Origin: Deltaproteobacteria bacterium
GTDB lineage: Bacteria > Desulfobacterota > Desulfuromonadia > Desulfuromonadales > Geopsychrobacteraceae
DNA: 10,639 bases
Reading direction: 5' to 3'
Assembly (NCBI GenBank): GCA_009993495.1
Contig: JAACTI010000193.1
Span: 1-10,639, forward strand
The position numbers and the translations under genes were made by a program. Of the stretch, positions 6,022 through 10,639 are shown one piece after another; the stretch's first letter is position 1, and each line of letters begins with the position of its first letter. The notes beneath the pieces were generated by a model. That model had not been told where the DNA came from, ran no database searches, and worked only from the letters and a program-made list of their open reading frames with translations.

Positions 6022-7815
6022 ATGAGTCTTCAAGCACTTACTTATCTGGTCGTTGGGCTTACATTTGCCATCTACATCGGCATTGCCGTCTGGGCCCGCG
6101 CCGGAAGCACCAAAGAATTCTACGTCGCCGGCGGTTCGGTTCACCCGGTTCTTAACGGTATGGCCACCGGTGCCGACTGGATGTCAGCCGCCTCATTTAT
6201 TTCCATGGCCGGTCTTATTTCCAACATGGGCTATGGCGGCGGTCTTTTCCTCATGGGCTGGACAGGTGGCTACGTTCTGCTCGCCATGCTCCTGGCCCCC
6301 TATTTGCGCAAGTTCGGTAAATTTACCGTGCCCCAGTTCTTCGGTACCCGCTACTACTCCAAAGGTGCCAGCACGGTGGCGGTTATGTGTCTGCTGATGG
6401 CCTCGACCACCTACATCATCGGTCAGATGACGGGTGTCGGCGTTGCCTTCTCGCGTTTCCTTGGTGTTTCCAACTCCACCGGTATTTACATCGGGATGGG
6501 CATCGTCTTTATGTACGCGGTGTTCGGCGGCATGAAAGGCATCACTTACACTCAGGTTGCCCAGTACTGTGTTTTGATTTTAGCTTATACGGTTCCGGCC
6601 ATTTTCATTTCGCTGCACCTGACCGGCAACCCGATCCCGCAACTGGGTCTGGGTTCTGACATGGTTGGTTCGAGCGTTTCGCTGCTGGCCAAACTCGATG
6701 CTATTTCCACCGATCTAGGTTTTGCCCAGTACACCACCAGCACCCGCATCAGCCAGTTCAACACCTTCATCTACACCATTTCTCTGATGATCGGTACCGC
6801 CGGTCTGCCCCACGTTATCGTGCGTTTCTTCACGGTGCCTAAGGTTAAGGACGCGCGTTCCTCCGCTGGTTGGGCTCTGGTTTTCATCGCGCTTCTGTAC
6901 ACCACCGCGCCGGCCGTGGCGGCCATGGCCCGCATGAACCTGCTTAAAACCATCAATCCGACCATCATGACCAATCCCGATGTCACAGCACCGGATGCCC
7001 AGCTTGTTTACACTGAGCGTCCTGATTGGATGAAGCGCTGGGAAGTCACCGGCTTACTCAAATTTGAAGACAAAAACGGCGATGGTCGCATCCAGTACTA
7101 CAACGACAAGAGCAAAGATCCCAAATTTGCGGCTGCCGGCTGGAAAGGCAGCGAGCTGAAGGTTAACGCCGATATTATCGTGCTCGCTAACCCCGAAATC
7201 GCGCTGCTGCCCAACTGGGTTATCGCCCTGGTGGCTGCCGGTGGTCTGGCTGCGGCTCTTTCAACTGCGGCTGGTCTGCTGCTGGCTATTTCTTCGGCCA
7301 TTTCTCATGACTTGCTCAAAGAAAAATTCATGCCTGACCTGACTGAAAAAGGTGAGCTCATGGCCGGTAAAATTTCCATGGCCGGCGCGATTGTGATCGC
7401 TGGTTATCTGGGTCTGAACCCGCCTGGCTTCGCGGCCGGTACCGTGGCCATTGCCTTCGGTCTGGCGGCGAGCTCTATCTTCCCGGCCCTGATGATGGGA
7501 ATTTTCAGCAAAACCATGAACAAGCATGGCGCGATTGCCGGCATGCTCGCCGGTATCGGCATCACCATGTTCTACGTTTTTGCTCACAAAGGCATCTTCT
7601 TCGTCAAGGGTACTGAGTTTTTGGTCGGCTCCCTGGGCCAGAACTTCTTCTTGGGCATTGAGCCTAACGCCTTTGGTACTATCGGTGCGATCGTCAACTT
7701 CGCTGTCGCCTTCGCGGTCAAAAACATGACCGCGCCGGTTCCTGCGCATATCGCCAAAATGGTTGAAGAAGTCCGTATTCCTAAAGGTTCCAAAGCTGTG
7801 GATGGCGCGCATTAA
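6022..7815 (+). CDS. Sodium:solute symporter large subunit, VC_2705 subfamily (probable acetate/monocarboxylate uptake)
   Basis: A 597-aa protein of the solute:sodium symporter family (LeuT fold) with about 13 predicted membrane helices. Typical elements: YVAGGSVHPVLNGMATGADW (34-53) in the first helix region, the GLPHVIVRFF signature (261-270), and ALSTAAGLLLAISSAISHDL (412-431), whose Ser414/Thr415 match the usual second sodium site. A long soluble insert (about 310-395) separates two helices and contains an EF-hand-like loop, DKNGDGRIQYYND (350-362). The insert and the DUF4212 partner point to the VC_2705 subfamily, related to ActP-type acetate permeases; substrate is inferred, with acetate or another short carboxylate most likely. 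The ATG at 6022 follows AGGGAGG by 9 nt. Arginines are almost all CGT/CGC and glycines mostly GGT/GGC, consistent with high expression. A strong terminator closes the operon. Confidence 0.9.
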   Translation: MSLQALTYLVVGLTFAIYIGIAVWARAGSTKEFYVAGGSVHPVLNGMATGADWMSAASFISMAGLISNMGYGGGLFLMGWTGGYVLLAMLLAPYLRKFGKFTVPQFFGTRYYSKGASTVAVMCLLMASTTYIIGQMTGVGVAFSRFLGVSNSTGIYIGMGIVFMYAVFGGMKGITYTQVAQYCVLILAYTVPAIFISLHLTGNPIPQLGLGSDMVGSSVSLLAKLDAISTDLGFAQYTTSTRISQFNTFIYTISLMIGTAGLPHVIVRFFTVPKVKDARSSAGWALVFIALLYTTAPAVAAMARMNLLKTINPTIMTNPDVTAPDAQLVYTERPDWMKRWEVTGLLKFEDKNGDGRIQYYNDKSKDPKFAAAGWKGSELKVNADIIVLANPEIALLPNWVIALVAAGGLAAALSTAAGLLLAISSAISHDLLKEKFMPDLTEKGELMAGKISMAGAIVIAGYLGLNPPGFAAGTVAIAFGLAASSIFPALMMGIFSKTMNKHGAIAGMLAGIGITMFYVFAHKGIFFVKGTEFLVGSLGQNFFLGIEPNAFGTIGAIVNFAVAFAVKNMTAPVPAHIAKMVEEVRIPKGSKAVDGAH

Positions 7816-7853
7816 TCTTTCGCCATGACATCAGGGCTGCAAAAACCCTGCGG

Positions 7854-7885
7854 GCCCCGCCGGCAAATCCGGCGGGGCTTTTTTT
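7854..7885 (+). terminator. Strong intrinsic terminator of the symporter operon
   Basis: A perfect 10-bp GC-rich stem, GCCCCGCCGG (7854-7863) and CCGGCGGGGC (7869-7878), encloses the loop CAAAT and is followed by seven T. It lies 38 nt after the symporter stop. A small CAGGG/CCCTG stem (7832-7850) precedes it. The downstream membrane-protein gene therefore probably needs its own promoter or readthrough. Confidence 0.95.
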
Positions 7886-7895
7886 CAACAAGCCC

Positions 7896-7925
7896 TTGCC
7901 CTCATCCATAGAAATCGAGTAAAAA
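7896..7925 (+). promoter_or_regulatory. Weak candidate promoter for the small membrane protein gene
   Basis: TTGCCC (7896-7901, 4 of 6) is 18 bp from TAAAAA (7920-7925, 4 of 6), just after the terminator and about 35 bp before the start codon. It is the best pair I can see in a gap that should hold a promoter, given the terminator before it. Confidence 0.25.
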
Positions 7926-7960
7926 CACCCCTCAACCGTTAGCGCAGCAGGAGTCGTTTC

Positions 7961-8350
7961 ATGGTTTTTGATATCAGTATTGTCATGACATGGATTTTAT
8001 TCATCGCCCTTTTTCCCATGACATTTTTCTGGCTGCGGCGTGCTTATCGCATTTTTATTCAGAAAGACTATTCGGAAGTCGCCCTGAAACGGGGCGAATC
8101 CCCGCCCAATCCCAAAAAATGGGCTCCGGCCACCGGGTTGGTGAATTTGATTGCGGGGGGAGTCACCCTGGCGGCCATCTTCGGCGTCGTCTTTGCCCTT
8201 TTGCCTTATCGCACCTGGAGCACCATGGCCGGCATGACCCTGTGGGGCAAAATTTTTGCCGATTTCATTGTCAGTCGCCAGGCCCACCCCTTTACCTTGG
8301 GCAAAAAATCTCCCAAAGAGACCACGCCCACCTCAAAAGACAACTCCTGA
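7961..8350 (+). CDS. Small uncharacterised membrane protein
   Basis: A 129-aa protein that I do not recognise as a named family. A first hydrophobic segment (about 6-29) ends in a basic WLRRAYRIF stretch. A polar, proline-rich loop follows (ALKRGESPPNPKKWAP, 41-56), then a second helix (about 58-82, GLVNLIAGGVTLAAIFGVVF) and possibly a short third segment (88-104). The tail is Lys/Thr/Ser-rich and hydrophilic. By the positive-inside rule the middle loop and tail are probably cytoplasmic, but this is inference. The ATG at 7961 has AGGAG seven nt upstream, and codon use resembles the neighbours, so the gene is credible. Its place between the symporter and the DUF294 gene suggests a role in the same transport module, perhaps as an accessory subunit, although a strong terminator separates it from the symporter. 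Confidence 0.78.
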   Translation: MVFDISIVMTWILFIALFPMTFFWLRRAYRIFIQKDYSEVALKRGESPPNPKKWAPATGLVNLIAGGVTLAAIFGVVFALLPYRTWSTMAGMTLWGKIFADFIVSRQAHPFTLGKKSPKETTPTSKDNS

Positions 8351-8449
8351 CGTTCAGTCGTTAACAAGAAAAATGGCTGTTTTTCATCAGTCGAGGTAAA
8401 GACCTTGCCACTTGACGCGGTTTTTCTGCTATTCTTGCTCAATGTCTGC

Positions 8450-8476
8450 GGCCAGGCTGTGTACAGACCTGCGGCC
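8450..8476 (+). repeat. GC-rich imperfect hairpin in the leader of the DUF294 gene
   Basis: GGCC-AGG-CTG (8450-8459) pairs with CAG-CCT-GGCC (8464-8476), with a 4-nt loop TGTA and bulges of one (8467) and two (8471-8472) bases on the right arm. It lies 44 bp before the start codon in the 170-bp gap 8351-8520. No T-tract follows, so it is not a terminator. It could act in the mRNA leader or as a protein-binding site. I found no good promoter in this gap: TTGACG (8412-8417) has no partner at proper spacing. Confidence 0.4.
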
Positions 8477-8520
8477 TGCCGGGCAGCAACTTAAAAAATG
8501 CGTTATCCCAGGGGTTTTTG

Positions 8521-10428
8521 ATGGGTCTGAGTCACACACTGCAACAGTTAGAACCTTTCAATCAGCTTCCCGCCGATGTTGTTGAAAATTTATCGCAGGC
8601 GATCGAAGTCAAAAAATTCCCCCCTCATGTGCATATTTTCAACCAGAATGACGCTCCCAGCGGCTTTTTGTATGTCGTTAAAGAGGGGCTGATTGACATT
8701 GTCGCTACCAGCCCCGGTGGCATGGAGATGGTGGTTGATCAACGCAGCAAGGGTTCGTTTGTGGGTGGTACGCCGATTTTCACCAATCAGCCCTATACTG
8801 CCGGTGCGCGCACCGTTAAAGAAACGGAATGCTACCTGATCCCGGCGGCACGCCTGATCGCCTTGTCGCGCAAATACCCCCAGGTGACCCGCCAGTTTAA
8901 TCGCAGTTTCTTTTCCCGAGTCAGACGCTTGTATGCTGATCTGGTCAGGGAGCAGGGTCAACAGGCCCAGGCTCAGGTTGAGGCCTATCCCTTTCAGAAG
9001 AAACTGCCGGAAATCATGTCCAGTCCGGTCGAAACCTGTCTTCCCAGCGCAAGGGTTAAAGACATTGCGCGGCAGATGACCGCACGGGGGTTGGGGGCGG
9101 TTGTGGTGTGTGACCAGAATCGAAATCTGCGCGGAATCGTTACCGAACGCGATCTGGTGGCAAAAGTCATGGCCGTTCAAGGGCTTGACGTGCAGCAGAT
9201 GACCGCAGCCCAGGTTATGTCCAGCGAACTACTGACCTTAGCTTCCGACACCTATATGTATGAAGCCACCAGTTTTATGGTGTCGCACAAAATCAAGCAT
9301 CTGCCCCTGGTCGACGACAACCAGCTGGTTGGTATTGTTTCCCTCAGCGACCTGATGCGTTATCGCAGTCAGAAATCCATGTTGCTGATCGGCAGAATCA
9401 AAAAAGCGACCCATATCGCCCAACTGAAGGAAGCCCGCGCCGAGCTGGTGAAAATTGCGCGCGTCTTGCTGAATGAGTCGCGTTCGCCTATAGAAATCAT
9501 GGAGATTCTCTCTTACCTGCATCACTCTATTCTCAAGCGCGGCTATGAAATTGTGCTGGAGCAGATTGAACAAGAAGGCGTGCGACCACCCGAGCTTGAT
9601 TTCTGTTTTATTATCATGGGCAGTGGTGGCCGCCGCGAAATGCTGCTGGGCCCGGATCAGGATAACGGCTTCATCTATGCGGATCATCCCGACAGCGAGA
9701 AGGACAAGATCGAAAAGTTTTTTGATTTCTTTGGTGCGCGGCTGGTTGACGCCTTTGCCGACATTGGTTATCCGCGCTGTAACGGCGGCGTTATGGCCAG
9801 CAATTCCTTCTGGCGCGGGTGTCTGAAAGACTGGAACGAACGAGTTTACGACTGGGTGCACACGCCGGAGCCGAAAAAAGTTATGTATTCGACGATTTTT
9901 TTCGATTTCATGCCCTTGGCAGGCGACGCCGGCCTTTGCCAATCCCTGCGCGATATTGTTTACCAACAGATACGCGAATTTCCGTTGTTTCTTTATCACA
10001 TGATGGAACAAGACTTTAAACACAAGGTTCCCCTGGGCATGCTGGGGCGCTTCATCGTTGAACGCGAAGAGGCCCATCAGGGGATGCTGTCACTTAAGCA
10101 GGCGGGCAGCGTTTTTATTGTCGATTGTATCCGCATGTATCTGCTTGAAAACCAGCTGGATGCCGTCACCACCATTGAACGCCTTGATCGACTCGTGGAG
10201 GCTGGAATTTTTAACCAGGATACCTCCGAGCACATTAAAGCAGCCTTTGAAGCCTTTACTTTTCTGCGTCTGCGTAATGAAATTGCCCTGATTGACCAGG
10301 GTGAGTTCCCGTCGCACTATCTCAACCCCCATGAACTGACGCGTAACGAACAGGAGCTGCTCAAAGAAGCCTTCCGTGCGGCCAGCAAACTGCAAGATTC
10401 AGCGCGGCGCCATTTCAATGTGGGTTAA
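8521..10428 (+). CDS. cNMP-binding / CBS-pair / DUF294 nucleotidyltransferase-like signalling protein
   Basis: A 635-aa cytoplasmic, multidomain protein. Order: cyclic-nucleotide-binding-like beta barrel (about 6-125), linker helix (125-160), CBS pair (about 164-218 and 230-285, with GIVTERDL and GIVSLSDL ends), DUF294 putative nucleotidyltransferase domain (about 315-455) and DUF294 C-terminal helical domain (about 475-620). The nucleotidyltransferase core is visible as GSGGRRE (367-373) followed by GPDQDN, with D379 and D381 as the expected metal ligands; this resembles the GlnD uridylyltransferase fold. CBS pairs usually bind adenosine nucleotides, so the protein may couple energy state to modification of a partner; the target is unknown. 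The ATG at 8521 follows AGGGG by six nt; an in-frame TTG just before it is less likely. Such proteins are often found near acetate-type symporters, which fits here. The phosphate-binding cassette of the first domain looks degenerate. Confidence 0.9.
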   Translation: MGLSHTLQQLEPFNQLPADVVENLSQAIEVKKFPPHVHIFNQNDAPSGFLYVVKEGLIDIVATSPGGMEMVVDQRSKGSFVGGTPIFTNQPYTAGARTVKETECYLIPAARLIALSRKYPQVTRQFNRSFFSRVRRLYADLVREQGQQAQAQVEAYPFQKKLPEIMSSPVETCLPSARVKDIARQMTARGLGAVVVCDQNRNLRGIVTERDLVAKVMAVQGLDVQQMTAAQVMSSELLTLASDTYMYEATSFMVSHKIKHLPLVDDNQLVGIVSLSDLMRYRSQKSMLLIGRIKKATHIAQLKEARAELVKIARVLLNESRSPIEIMEILSYLHHSILKRGYEIVLEQIEQEGVRPPELDFCFIIMGSGGRREMLLGPDQDNGFIYADHPDSEKDKIEKFFDFFGARLVDAFADIGYPRCNGGVMASNSFWRGCLKDWNERVYDWVHTPEPKKVMYSTIFFDFMPLAGDAGLCQSLRDIVYQQIREFPLFLYHMMEQDFKHKVPLGMLGRFIVEREEAHQGMLSLKQAGSVFIVDCIRMYLLENQLDAVTTIERLDRLVEAGIFNQDTSEHIKAAFEAFTFLRLRNEIALIDQGEFPSHYLNPHELTRNEQELLKEAFRAASKLQDSARRHFNVG

Positions 10429-10431
10429 AAC

Positions 10432-10488
10432 GTCTCCAGATGAATTTAGTGGCCTTGAATTTTATGTCTCTTTCCGTACGCAGGAGAC
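10432..10488 (+). promoter_or_regulatory. Possible Shine-Dalgarno-masking inverted repeats
   Basis: The ribosome-binding segment GGAGAC (10483-10488) of the last gene is complementary to GTCTCC (10432-10437), just after the DUF294 stop. Its last five bases, GAGAC, are also complementary to GTCTC (10466-10470). Pairing with either would cover the AGGAG. Stems are only 5-7 bp, so this is a structural suggestion only. Confidence 0.25.
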
Positions 10489-10491
10489 CCG

Positions 10492-10639
10492 ATGACAGAA
10501 GAAAAGCCCCCCATCTATATAAATTTTTTTAAACCCTCAACGGCGGCTATCCGCGCCGAGGTTTCCATTGCCCGCTGCGTTCTCTTATTCTGGTTTTTCC
10601 TCAGCTATGCCATCCCCGGCCTTATCTGGCTCGCCGGAC
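10492..10639 (+). CDS. Small membrane protein, N-terminal fragment; DUF4212-like symporter subunit candidate
   Basis: The gene runs off the right edge, leaving 49 codons. The ATG at 10492 has AGGAG five nt upstream. After a short polar head (MTEEKPPIYINFFKPSTAAI) a hydrophobic helix begins at about residue 27. Its sequence RCVLLFWFFLSY can be laid on RNVLIVWFVVSY of the DUF4212 protein encoded at 5734 with R, V, L, W, F, S and Y shared in register, so a second symporter small subunit is the best guess; another small transporter-associated membrane protein is possible. It follows the DUF294 gene by 63 nt on the same strand with no terminator visible and may be co-transcribed. The symporter partner would lie outside the window. 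Confidence 0.6.
   Translation, partial: MTEEKPPIYINFFKPSTAAIRAEVSIARCVLLFWFFLSYAIPGLIWLAG

Noticed and set aside
7261..7812. 183-codon open frame on the minus strand
   Set aside because: It is a shadow of the symporter gene. It is His/Arg-rich and polar, as expected from the reverse of hydrophobic codons, and has no ribosome-binding site.
8368..8385. GAAAAA/TTTTTC hairpin after the small membrane protein gene as a terminator
   Set aside because: The stem is almost only A-T pairs with a 6-nt loop and would be too weak for intrinsic termination.
9238..10077. 279-codon open frame on the minus strand
   Set aside because: It lies wholly inside the DUF294 gene, whose conserved domains explain the region. 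The translation shows no recognisable domain, so it is an antisense shadow.

Overview
The window reads as a chromosomal segment of a Gram-negative, menaquinone-using anaerobe. The best guess is a deltaproteobacterium of the Desulfuromonadales/Geobacter kind. This placement is inference from gene content and protein style: UbiE, a two-subunit sodium/carboxylate symporter with IclR control, a cNMP/CBS/DUF294 protein and an AsmA-type envelope protein. There is no rRNA or other phylogenetic marker. No mobile element, CRISPR array, tRNA or rRNA is visible.

Left part (1-4274) is housekeeping. It starts with the 3' part of a long AsmA-like envelope protein whose 5' end lies outside the window. Converging on it from the minus strand is ubiE (menaquinone methylation). 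Diverging from ubiE is mutT (nucleotide-pool sanitation). An A/T-tract inverted repeat lies in the 79-bp ubiE-mutT gap.

A 459-bp AT-rich gap (4275-4733) with candidate promoters and a near-perfect 20-bp palindrome leads into the right part (4734-10639), a transport and signalling module. It encodes an IclR-family regulator, then a 181-bp leader with three inverted repeats. One of these is a perfect TTGACC-CA-GGTCAA palindrome of CRP/FNR type. Next come a DUF4212 small subunit and a VC_2705-type sodium:solute symporter large subunit, 15 nt apart and closed by a strong intrinsic terminator. Then follow a small uncharacterised membrane protein, a 635-aa protein with cyclic-nucleotide-binding, CBS-pair and DUF294 nucleotidyltransferase domains, and the first 49 codons of another small membrane protein that resembles the DUF4212 subunit.

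A reasonable working model is sodium-driven uptake of a small carboxylate such as acetate. IclR and possibly a CRP/FNR-type factor would control the symporter, and the DUF294 protein would sense nucleotide or energy state. A second symporter set may begin at the right edge. The substrate and the regulatory wiring are inferred and cannot be read from the DNA. The families are known. The less-described points are the His-rich N-terminus of the small subunit, the EF-hand-like loop in the large subunit, the orphan membrane protein and the repeat-rich leaders.
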